Positions 1 to 6,170 of a stretch of 9,865 nt of DNA are shown here, piece by piece. Every line of letters starts with the position of its first letter. The first letter of the stretch is position 1. The stretch is from Dehalococcoidales bacterium (GTDB lineage: Bacteria; Chloroflexota; Dehalococcoidia; Dehalococcoidales; RBG-16-60-22): NCBI GenBank assembly GCA_030639445.1, contig DAOWCR010000033.1:1-9865 (forward strand), written 5' to 3'. The notes under the pieces are model-generated. The model worked only from the letters and a program-made list of their open reading frames with translations. It was not told where the DNA came from and made no database searches. The position numbers and the translations under genes were made by a program.

Positions 1-1
1 A

Positions 2-292
2 AACAAGGAAGGCCGCATCATCGGCATCAGCAAGTTAGCGCGGGTGGTGGAAATCATCGCCAAGCGTCCACAGCTCCAGGAGAGAATGACTACCGAGATT
101 GCTGATGCCATTGATGATGCGATTAAGCCAGATGGGGTGGCGGTGGTGATTCAGGCACAGCACATGTGCATGATTATGCGCGGCATCGAGAAACCGGGAA
201 GCAATGTCGTTACCTCGGCGGTCAGGGGTGGCTTCAAGCGCCGGGCAGTCAGCCGGGCCGAGTTTTTCTCCCTGATACAGGGTAGCAAGTAG
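2..292 (+). CDS. folE: GTP cyclohydrolase I, C-terminal part (5' end outside window)
   Basis: The reading frame is open from base 2 to a TAG at 290-292 and gives the last 96 residues of GTP cyclohydrolase I, which converts GTP to 7,8-dihydroneopterin triphosphate, the first step of folate/pterin synthesis in the cytosol. The stretch beginning NKEGRIIGISKLARVVEI matches the conserved family block before the active site. HMCMIMRG carries the histidine and the second zinc-ligand cysteine of the active site, followed by the usual TSAVRGGF and RAEFFSLI C-terminus. The end of the protein matches the normal family end, so only the N-terminal half is missing. A GTG at 44 is an internal codon, not the start. 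The gene converges on the amidase gene, with 24 bp between their stops and no convincing terminator hairpin there. Identification is firm from family motifs; the upstream context cannot be seen. Confidence 0.95.
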   Translation, partial: NKEGRIIGISKLARVVEIIAKRPQLQERMTTEIADAIDDAIKPDGVAVVIQAQHMCMIMRGIEKPGSNVVTSAVRGGFKRRAVSRAEFFSLIQGSK

Positions 293-316
293 CCCTTGAC
301 GACCAAAGGCGCTTAA

Positions 317-1771
317 TTACCCGATGGGCGGCCTCTTGTCTGCCCACGGCGCGGCTGATTCATAAGCGGCCGCCGCCCGCAGCAAAGCGGCTTCCGCGCG
401 GTAAGGCGCGATTATCTGGAGCCCCACCGGCAGCCCCTTTTCCGTCCAGCCGCAGGGCACGGATACCGCCGGTGAGCCGGTCACGGAAATGGCGTAGGTT
501 AGCCAGACCCAGTCGATATAATGTTCTATCGGCCGGCCGCCGATTTCGGTGGGGTACTGGGCTTCGGCGGGGAAGGGTGGAATCGGCATCGTCGGCGTCA
601 GTAGAAAATCATACTTATCAAAGAACTGCCTGAGTCTATCCCATATTTCCGACCGCTGCCGGTACGCCCTGGCCACGTCCCGAATTGAGAATTTCAGCCC
701 CTGCTCGATATTGCCCGTCACCAGGGGGTTTACCCACCGCTTGAATTCCGGGTCATCCATCTGGTCCTGGTACAGGGCCACGAAGCGCAGTCCTCTCAAA
801 ATGAGAGCGGCTTCCTTGACGCCGCCGAAATCAGGAGTATCTTCCACGACCTGGCACCCCAGCCCGCGGAACGTATCTATTGCCGGCCGGGTAATTTCCA
901 GTATTTCCTTATCCACCGGGATTAAATTGAGGTTATCGCTCCAGGCAAACCTCAGGTTTTTAATCTCAGGGTCTTTCACGGCTCGGAGGAACTCACCTTG
1001 CTCACTGGGTAAAGAAACCGGGCTCCGGCTATCGGCCCCGGACATTGCCTCCAGCAGCAAAGCGGTGTCACCCACGGTGCGGGCTATCGGCCCCTGCACC
1101 GCCAGGTCATCCCAGTTAAGCTCGCTGGGATAATGGGGCACCCTCCCCGGCGAAGGCCGCAGGCCGACCACGCCGCAGAAACTGGCGGGCGCCCGGAGTG
1201 AGCCCCCCAAGTCTCCTCCCTGGGCCAGTGGTAGTATCCCGGCGGCTACCGCCGCCGCGGCGCTGCCGCTGGAGCCGCCCACCGTGAAATCGGTGTTCCA
1301 GGGATTGCGCGTTAGGCCGAACACCTTATTGAAGGTGGAGGCCCCGGCGCCGAATTCCGGGGTATTGGTCTTGCCCATGATAACGGCACCCGCCTTTTTC
1401 AAGCGCTCGACAACCAGCGCATCAACATCAGGGACAAAATTTTCGTATAACTTCGAGCCAAAGGTAGTCCGGATGCCGGCGGTCATGGTTATATCCTTGA
1501 TAGCTACCGGCAGGCCGGTGAGCAGGCCGATTTCACCGCCCCGCATGATTTCTGATTCCGCTTTTCGCGCCGACTCCAGGGCCATCTCCGGAACCAGAGT
1601 GCAGTAAGCGTTAATCTTAGGATTTATTTTTTCAATACGGCTCAGAAAAGTCTGCACCACTTCCACCGGAGAGACAAGCTTACGCCGAATCATATCGCTC
1701 AGCTCCAGGGCCGGAGTGAAACAGAGGTCTTCCGGACTTAAATTGACTTTCTCTCTTCTCTCCTTCACCAA
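317..1771 (-). CDS. Amidase-signature family hydrolase (GatA-like amidase)
   Basis: This 484-residue protein is a full-length amidase-signature enzyme, which hydrolyses or transfers amides through a Ser-cisSer-Lys triad. The triad is visible as Lys92 (AIKD), Ser167 (GGSSGS) and Ser191 (GGDLGGS), at the spacings (75 and 24 residues) found in GatA and fatty-acid amide hydrolase. The C-terminal GSPAVSVP and GLPVGLQIIAP blocks are also typical. No signal peptide is seen, so it is probably cytosolic. GatB and GatC are not adjacent, and the GGDLGG variant of the usual GSDTGG loop argues for a stand-alone amidase rather than the tRNA amidotransferase subunit; the substrate cannot be told. The start is TTG at 1771, followed at once by GTG at 1768; GAGGGG lies 6-9 nt upstream and could serve either. 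The gene follows gyrB on the same strand after 62 bp and may be cotranscribed. Confidence 0.88.
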   Translation of the reverse strand: MVKERREKVNLSPEDLCFTPALELSDMIRRKLVSPVEVVQTFLSRIEKINPKINAYCTLVPEMALESARKAESEIMRGGEIGLLTGLPVAIKDITMTAGIRTTFGSKLYENFVPDVDALVVERLKKAGAVIMGKTNTPEFGAGASTFNKVFGLTRNPWNTDFTVGGSSGSAAAAVAAGILPLAQGGDLGGSLRAPASFCGVVGLRPSPGRVPHYPSELNWDDLAVQGPIARTVGDTALLLEAMSGADSRSPVSLPSEQGEFLRAVKDPEIKNLRFAWSDNLNLIPVDKEILEITRPAIDTFRGLGCQVVEDTPDFGGVKEAALILRGLRFVALYQDQMDDPEFKRWVNPLVTGNIEQGLKFSIRDVARAYRQRSEIWDRLRQFFDKYDFLLTPTMPIPPFPAEAQYPTEIGGRPIEHYIDWVWLTYAISVTGSPAVSVPCGWTEKGLPVGLQIIAPYRAEAALLRAAAAYESAAPWADKRPPIG

Positions 1772-1797
1772 TAGTTCCCCCTCACGGCTAAAGAGCC

Positions 1798-1819
1798 AGG
1801 TAAACAGGGATATTTACCT
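1798..1819. other. Inverted repeat between gyrB and the amidase gene
   Basis: AGGTAAA (1798-1804) and TTTACCT (1813-1819) form a perfect 7-bp inverted repeat with an 8-nt spacer in the 62-bp gap. No T-run follows on either strand, so it is not a normal intrinsic terminator. It might be a small operator or mRNA hairpin; its function is unknown. Confidence 0.25.
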
Positions 1820-1833
1820 TCAGAAAATGGACG

Positions 1834-3777
1834 TCAGATATCCAGGTTTTTGACGCTCTGGGCATGCGCCTGGATAAAGGCTTTGCGGGGCGGGACTTCC
1901 CCACCCATCAGGACGTGGAAAATATGGTCTGCCCTGGCGGCGTCTTCTATGCCCACGCCGAGCAGGGTGCGGGTCTCCGGGTCCATAGTGGTTGACCACA
2001 ACTGCTCGGGGGTCATCTCGCCCAGGCCTTTATAGCGCTGGATATTCACCTTTTTGGCCCCTTTCAGTTCCTGCAGCACTTCTTCTTTTTCCTGTTCCGA
2101 GTAAACCCAGTGCTGACTACTGGCCGCCTTAATGCGGTAAAGAGGCGGCTGGGCGATATACAGGTAGCCGTGATTAATCAGCTCCGTCATGTGGCGGAAG
2201 AAGAAGGTAAGCAGCAGGGTACGAATGTGCGAGCCGTCAACATCAGCGTCCGTCATCAGGATAACCCGGTGATAGCGGAGCCGGGCCGGGTCAAATTCAT
2301 CGTCTATGCCGGCACCCAGGGCGGTGATGATGATGCGTATTTCCTCGCTGCCCAGCATCTTGTCCGGCGGGGCCTTCTCCACGTTAAGGATTTTACCCCG
2401 CAGCGGCAGTATCGCCTGGAAGCGGCGGTTGCGCCCCTGCTTGGCCGAACCACCGGCGGAATCTCCCTCCACCAGATACAGCTCGCAGTGGGACGGGTCT
2501 TTCTCCGAGCAGTCGGCCAGCTTTCCCGGGAGCGTGCCGGTATCCAGGCTGCTCTTGCGGATAATCAAATCGCGGGCCTTGCGGGCGGCCTCCCTGGCCT
2601 TGGCCACGGTGATGCACTTTTCGATGATTTTTCTGGCTTCGTCGGGGTGTTCTCCGAGGTAAATGGACAGGCCCTCGCCGACGGCGCTTTCTACCTGGCT
2701 TTTAACTTCAATGTTACCCAGCTTGCCTTTAGTCTGCCCTTCAAACTGCGGCTCATGGAGCTTGACACTGATAATGGCGGTAAGTCCTTCCCGGACGTCC
2801 TCACCGGTCAGGTTGGGCTCGTCATCTTTCAGAAATTTATTCTTATGGGCATAGTCATTGAGCACCCGGGTCAGCGCCGAGCGGAAGCCGGTAAGGTGCT
2901 GGCCGCCGTCCACGGTATTAACGCAGTTGGCAAAGCTGAAGACGGACTCGGTAAAGCCGTCGTTATACTGGAGGGCGGCCTCAACGATGGTGCTGTTTAC
3001 CTCTTTAGTGATGTAAATTGGCCGGAGGTGGCGGACGACCCGTCCCCGGTTAAGGTGGCGGACGAAACCGGTAATCCCTCCTTCAAAGTAGAAGCTGAGT
3101 TCCCGGTCCTTCTTCTCGTCACGGATGGTTATTTCCAGCTCTTTGTTCAGGTAGGCCATCTCCCGGATACGGTCGCTCAGAGTATCGAAATCATAACTGG
3201 CCTGGCCGAATATCTCCTCGTCGGCATAGAAAACGATGGTGGTGCCGGTCTCGCTGGCCTTGTCAACCTCGGCGACTTCTCCCTGCGGTATGCCCTGGCG
3301 GTATTCCTGCTGGTATACCTTGCCGTTGCGCTTGACTCTACAGCAGACCCGGGAGGACAGCGCATTGACCACCGAAGCCCCCACGCCATGCAGTCCGCCC
3401 GATACCTGATAGGTATGGCCGCCAAATTTCGCCCCGGCGTGCAGCACGGTCATCACCGTCTCCAGGGCGGAAACGCCGGTGGCGGGGTGGATTTCCACCG
3501 GAATGCCACGTCCGTCATCTTCCACGCTGACCGCACCGTCCTCTTTCAGGATGATTAGAATTTTGGTGCAGCAGCCGGCCATGGCCTCGTCAATGCTGTT
3601 GTAGGCAATCTCATAGACCAGGTGGTGCAGTCCGCGCTGGTCAGTGCTGCCGATATACATACCCGGCCGGCGGCGCACCGCTTCCCGACCGCCCAGGACC
3701 TGGATATCCTCGGCCACATAGTCGTTATTATTCTGGTTATTCTGCGGTTTGGCGGGCTTTGGGACACGTTTGGCCAT
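1834..3777 (-). CDS. gyrB: DNA gyrase subunit B
   Basis: This is a 647-residue type IIA topoisomerase ATPase subunit, which works with GyrA to introduce negative supercoils using ATP. The GHKL ATPase domain includes PGMYIGS (39-44), catalytic Glu56, Asn60, DDGRGIP (87-93), the GGLHGVG lid (127-133) and the phosphate-contacting QTK lysine, Lys350. The TOPRIM domain has EGDSAGG (437-443) and the metal-binding DADVD (510-514). QRYKGLGEM (580-588) and the terminal VKNLDI close the protein. The length matches short GyrB proteins without the insert seen in E. coli. The TTMDPETRTLL and NLDI endings favour GyrB over ParE, although no gyrA is in view. The ATG at 3777 follows GGAG with a 6-nt gap. Position 59 is Tyr where most GyrB proteins have Asp (EVVDN). 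Its predicted leader contains a terminator. Confidence 0.95.
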   Translation of the reverse strand: MAKRVPKPAKPQNNQNNNDYVAEDIQVLGGREAVRRRPGMYIGSTDQRGLHHLVYEIAYNSIDEAMAGCCTKILIILKEDGAVSVEDDGRGIPVEIHPATGVSALETVMTVLHAGAKFGGHTYQVSGGLHGVGASVVNALSSRVCCRVKRNGKVYQQEYRQGIPQGEVAEVDKASETGTTIVFYADEEIFGQASYDFDTLSDRIREMAYLNKELEITIRDEKKDRELSFYFEGGITGFVRHLNRGRVVRHLRPIYITKEVNSTIVEAALQYNDGFTESVFSFANCVNTVDGGQHLTGFRSALTRVLNDYAHKNKFLKDDEPNLTGEDVREGLTAIISVKLHEPQFEGQTKGKLGNIEVKSQVESAVGEGLSIYLGEHPDEARKIIEKCITVAKAREAARKARDLIIRKSSLDTGTLPGKLADCSEKDPSHCELYLVEGDSAGGSAKQGRNRRFQAILPLRGKILNVEKAPPDKMLGSEEIRIIITALGAGIDDEFDPARLRYHRVILMTDADVDGSHIRTLLLTFFFRHMTELINHGYLYIAQPPLYRIKAASSQHWVYSEQEKEEVLQELKGAKKVNIQRYKGLGEMTPEQLWSTTMDPETRTLLGVGIEDAARADHIFHVLMGGEVPPRKAFIQAHAQSVKNLDI

Positions 3778-3849
3778 GGCTAACTCCTGACTCCTTTAGA
3801 CGCAATGATGCCCAGAGGTAAGCGGGCGGTGATATGGGGCGGGGAAAAG

Positions 3850-3887
3850 AAAAAAACAAGACTCTTATCTGAAACCAGAAGAGCTTG
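3850..3887 (-). terminator. Intrinsic terminator inside the predicted gyrB leader
   Basis: Read on the minus strand, CAAG, CTCTT and CTG (3887-3876) pair with CAG, AAGAG and CTTG (3871-3857) around a GTTT loop. Two small bulges, AT and T, interrupt the 3' arm. Seven T residues follow at once (3856-3850). This is a typical Rho-independent terminator. It lies 72 bp before the gyrB ATG and after the only good minus-strand promoter I can see, and no minus-strand gene lies upstream to need it. A role as a gyrB attenuator or as the end of a short leader RNA is inference. Confidence 0.65.
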
Positions 3888-3926
3888 CCAATTATGAAAA
3901 ACTAATCTAGGCATTTAAGCTCATCT

Positions 3927-3935
3927 ATTATAGCA
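3927..3935 (-). promoter_or_regulatory. Extended -10 promoter for gyrB
   Basis: On the minus strand the sequence reads TGCTATAAT: a perfect -10 hexamer (3932-3927) with the TGn extension. No good -35 is found 16-18 bp upstream (TTACTC is the best), which is tolerable for an extended -10 promoter. Transcription would start near 3920, giving a leader of about 140 nt that contains the terminator at 3850-3887. Confidence 0.5.
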
Positions 3936-3980
3936 CAAATCCAGCTATGGAGTAAAGGTGGGGGAGGGAGTAAAAATAGC

Positions 3981-4011
3981 GTTAAATAATATTTGCAGTA
4001 ATTTATTTAAC
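3981..4011. promoter_or_regulatory. Inverted repeat over the pyr -35 region, possible operator
   Basis: GTTAAATAA (3981-3989) and TTATTTAAC (4003-4011) are perfect 9-bp inverted arms separated by 13 bp. They flank the predicted pyr -35 (3993-3998), so a dimeric protein bound here would block RNA polymerase. The arms are centred 22 bp apart, about two helical turns. No regulator family is recognised, and the AT-rich arms could arise by chance. Confidence 0.3.
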
Positions 4012-4021
4012 GTGCTATACT
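3993..4021 (+). promoter_or_regulatory. Promoter of the pyrR-pyrB-pyrC-carA operon
   Basis: The -10 TATACT (4016-4021) is preceded by TGC, giving an extended -10, and sits 17 bp after a weak -35, TTGCAG (3993-3998). The start would be near 4028, leaving a leader of about 120 nt that holds the PyrR attenuator. The same TGCTATA core occurs in the divergent gyrB promoter. Confidence 0.55.
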
Positions 4022-4057
4022 CACCCTGGATAAACCGAAAAGGGAAACAAATGTGAA

Positions 4058-4088
4058 CCTTTAAGCTGGTCCGGCGAGGCTGGCAAGG
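4058..4088 (+). promoter_or_regulatory. PyrR-binding hairpin (anti-antiterminator)
   Basis: The leader RNA folds into the known PyrR binding-loop shape. CCTT (4058-4061) pairs with AAGG (4085-4088), a UAA bulge (4062-4064) sits on the 5' side, and an upper stem GCTGGTC (4065-4071) pairs with GGCTGGC (4078-4084), including three G-U pairs. The terminal hexaloop is CGGCGA (4072-4077), which fits the family consensus CNGNGA, and GTCCGGCGAGGCT matches the conserved core. In known pyr operons PyrR bound to UMP stabilises this hairpin and represses expression. Its position directly before pyrR makes the assignment strong. Confidence 0.85.
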
Positions 4089-4128
4089 AAAATCAAGAGA
4101 GCTGAACTGATGTGACCTCTTGCCAGCC
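4078..4128 (+). promoter_or_regulatory. Antiterminator / anti-sequestor stem of the pyr leader
   Basis: GGCTGGCAAG (4078-4087) is perfectly complementary to CTTGCCAGCC (4119-4128), a 10-bp stem closing a 31-nt loop. Its 5' arm is the 3' arm of the PyrR-binding hairpin, and its 3' arm contains most of the 5' arm of the downstream terminator. The three structures are therefore mutually exclusive in the order expected of a PyrR attenuator. This is seen directly in the complementarity; use in the cell is inferred. Confidence 0.65.
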
Positions 4129-4147
4129 ACGGCAGGAGGTTATTTTT
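4116..4147 (+). terminator. pyr attenuator terminator overlapping the pyrR ribosome binding site
   Basis: CCTCTTGCC (4116-4124) pairs with GGCAGGAGG (4131-4139) over nine base pairs (one G-U) with a 6-nt loop, and TTATTTTT (4140-4147) follows directly. That is the form of an intrinsic terminator. The 3' arm contains AGGAGG (4134-4139), the Shine-Dalgarno sequence of pyrR, and the T-run ends at the ATG. The hairpin could stop transcription, hide the ribosome site, or do both. Confidence 0.7.
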
Positions 4148-4744
4148 ATGCCGAAAAAAATCGTGATGACCCCGGATGATATCAGGCGGACGCTGGCGCG
4201 CATCGCCCACGAAATCATCGAGCAGAACAAGACTTTCGACCAGCTGGTACTGGTGGGGATGCGCACCCGGGGCGTGCCCCTGGCCCGGCGGCTGGCCGCC
4301 AACATAGAAAGCTTTGAGAAATCAAAAATACCGGTGGGCGCCCTGGACATCAGCCGCTACCGGGATGACATCCCTTCACCGGACCGTCAGCCCGTGGTCC
4401 ACCGCACTGACATACCGATGGGCATTGACGGCAAATCAATCGTGCTGGTGGATGACGTCCTCTATACCGGGCGCAGCACCCGCGCCGCGATGGACGCACT
4501 GATTGACCTGGGGCGTCCCCGCTCCATCCAGCTGGCCGTCCTCATTGACCGGGGCCACCGGGAGATGCCAATACGGCCCGACTATATCGGCAAGAACATA
4601 CCCAGCTCCAGGCACGAAGAGATAAAAGTCCACCTGGTGGAAACCGACGGCCTGGATGAAGTCGCCATCGTCAGCCAGGACACTGCCAGGCTACCCAATG
4701 GTGAACTCAGCCCAAAAAACTCCTTTAACCTTAAAGGGAGATAG
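4148..4744 (+). CDS. pyrR: Bifunctional pyr operon regulator / uracil phosphoribosyltransferase PyrR
   Basis: PyrR binds UMP and then the pyr leader RNA to lower expression of pyrimidine synthesis genes, and many members also make UMP from uracil and PRPP. The 198-residue protein follows Bacillus PyrR closely: RIAHEIIEQNK (18-28), LVGMRTRG (35-42), DISRYRDD (67-74), the PRPP-binding loop VLVDDVLYTGRS (99-110) and DRGHREMPIRPDYIGKNIP (134-152). It is slightly longer at the C-terminus than the B. subtilis protein (about 181 residues). The ATG at 4148 follows AGGAGG by 8 nt and aligns with the family start. A GTG at 4112 is in frame but lies inside the attenuator and is rejected. It is the first gene of the operon, so with the hairpin at 4058-4088 it forms an autoregulatory loop. 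Its stop is 1 nt before the pyrB ATG. Confidence 0.95.
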   Translation: MPKKIVMTPDDIRRTLARIAHEIIEQNKTFDQLVLVGMRTRGVPLARRLAANIESFEKSKIPVGALDISRYRDDIPSPDRQPVVHRTDIPMGIDGKSIVLVDDVLYTGRSTRAAMDALIDLGRPRSIQLAVLIDRGHREMPIRPDYIGKNIPSSRHEEIKVHLVETDGLDEVAIVSQDTARLPNGELSPKNSFNLKGR

Positions 4745-4745
4745 T

Positions 4746-6170
4746 ATGATGTTAACCAACAAAAATCTGGTAACCACAGACGATTTATCCAACGGGGAAA
4801 TGGAAGCCATATTTTCCCTGGCCGACGAAATGTCCGGCGCGATGAATGACCAGCTTGGCCTGTGCCGGGGCAAGATTATGGCGAGCCTGTTCTTTGAGCC
4901 GAGCACCCGGACGCGGCTCTCCTTCGAGACGGCCATGCACCGGCTTGGCGGCAGCGTCATTACGGCGGCAGACGTCGGGGCCACCTCGCTGGCCAAAGGA
5001 GAAAGCATCGCCGATATGGCCAGGGTGATCGGGAGTTATGTTGACCTGATTGTCATCCGGCACCCCTGGGAAGGCGCCGCCCGGGTGGTGGCCGATTACT
5101 CCAGCGTGCCGGTGATAAATGCCGGTGACGGAGGCCACCAGCACCCGACCCAGACCCTGTGCGACCTTTACACCATCCAGCGTGAGAAGAAAACCATCAA
5201 GGGGTTAAAGATTGCCCTGTGGGGCGACCTGAAATACGGGCGCACGGTGCACTCCCTGATTTTCGCCCTGGCCAAGTTCGGGGCCAATATTCTTTTCTAT
5301 CCGATTCCCGGGCTGGAAGTGCCGGAGCACGTGCTTGAGAAACTGACCAGGGAATACGGAGGGGAACTGGAAAGGCGCGAGACGCTTGACCGCACCGTGA
5401 AAGACAGCCTCTTCCCCCTGGATGCCATCTACCTGACCCCGAGCAGCCCGCACCAGCTGGCCATGATGCCCGACCTCAATATCCAGGTCGAGCTGAAGAC
5501 AGGCGTTGATGCCCTTTACGTCACCAGGCCACAGAAGGAGAGATTCACCGCCGCCGAGAAAGGGCAGGAGCTAAAGGAAAAATATCCGGTAGTGGATAAA
5601 AAAATGCTCCGGGATAAAGCGTTTCGCCAGACCCTGGTCATGCACCCGCTGCCGCGGGTCGATGAGCTGGCCTACGAGCTGGACGCCGACCCCAGGAGCC
5701 GGTATTTCCAGCAGGCAGCCCAGGGAGTACCGGTCAGGATGGCGCTCATCTCTCTCTTGCTGGGGGTCAGGGAAGTGACTCCACCGGCGGAAGACGTTTT
5801 ACCCGAAATAGCATATCCCCTGTACCAGCGGGAATTCGGTCCCAGTTGCCCGAACCCGCGGTGCGTCTCCATACAGGAAACCGAGACCAAGTATCTCAAG
5901 CCGGAATTCAAGATAGTAAACCGCGAGCCTCTGACACTGCGCTGTACCTACTGCGAACACGGGTTTGAGCCCGGATACGTGGCCAGCTCGGACTGGCATG
6001 AGGGCAGAATAGCCACCAAAAAATACCACAGCGCGGCCAGCCACTGGGCGAGAAAAATCAGGCCGGAGCACCTGATTGTTTTTAACTCGGCCGAGGAAGC
6101 CGAGGCTCACGGCTTCAAGCCCAGCCGTTTTTCCAGTGTGCGCCGACGGAGAAAATCCAAGAAACAATGA
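4746..6170 (+). CDS. pyrB: Aspartate carbamoyltransferase fused to a PyrI-type zinc module and an Ada-like domain
   Basis: Aspartate carbamoyltransferase joins carbamoyl phosphate and aspartate to form carbamoyl aspartate. Of 474 residues, about 1-345 are the catalytic chain: EPSTRTRLSF (51-60), KGES (84-87), Arg105 in IRHP, HPTQTL (133-138), GDLKYGRTVHSL (160-171), TRPQKER (260-266) and HPLPRVDE (300-307). About 30 extra residues lie before TRPQKER. Residues 368-403 carry CPNPRC and CTYC, the Cys4 pattern of the PyrI zinc domain; the nucleotide-binding half of PyrI is absent. Residues 424-463 match an Ada-like metal-binding fold, but its cysteine positions are Ser432, Ser460 and Ser463. A basic tail (RRRRKSKK) ends the protein. 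ATG 4746 (or 4749) follows AAGGGAG at the end of pyrR. Catalytic identity is firm, the zinc module strong, and the Ada-like assignment is by pattern only. Confidence 0.93.
   Translation: MMLTNKNLVTTDDLSNGEMEAIFSLADEMSGAMNDQLGLCRGKIMASLFFEPSTRTRLSFETAMHRLGGSVITAADVGATSLAKGESIADMARVIGSYVDLIVIRHPWEGAARVVADYSSVPVINAGDGGHQHPTQTLCDLYTIQREKKTIKGLKIALWGDLKYGRTVHSLIFALAKFGANILFYPIPGLEVPEHVLEKLTREYGGELERRETLDRTVKDSLFPLDAIYLTPSSPHQLAMMPDLNIQVELKTGVDALYVTRPQKERFTAAEKGQELKEKYPVVDKKMLRDKAFRQTLVMHPLPRVDELAYELDADPRSRYFQQAAQGVPVRMALISLLLGVREVTPPAEDVLPEIAYPLYQREFGPSCPNPRCVSIQETETKYLKPEFKIVNREPLTLRCTYCEHGFEPGYVASSDWHEGRIATKKYHSAASHWARKIRPEHLIVFNSAEEAEAHGFKPSRFSSVRRRRKSKKQ

Noticed and set aside
291..315. Possible terminator hairpin between folE and the amidase gene
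   Set aside because: Only about five pairs with a mismatch (GCCCTT against AAAGGC) and no T-run.
549..1133. Open frame antisense to the amidase gene
   Set aside because: Shadow of a conserved gene, with low-complexity Ser/Arg-rich translation and no family motif.
2110..3558. A 482-codon open frame antisense to gyrB
   Set aside because: It lies wholly opposite a firmly identified gyrB, shows no recognisable motif, and long antisense frames are common opposite GC-rich genes.
4112..4114. GTG as the pyrR start
   Set aside because: It would translate through the attenuator hairpin; ATG 4148 has a perfect Shine-Dalgarno and the family start.
4656..4658. Upstream ATG for pyrB
   Set aside because: It lies inside pyrR and adds 30 residues with no family match; ATG 4746 has AAGGGAG and aligns with the ATCase start.
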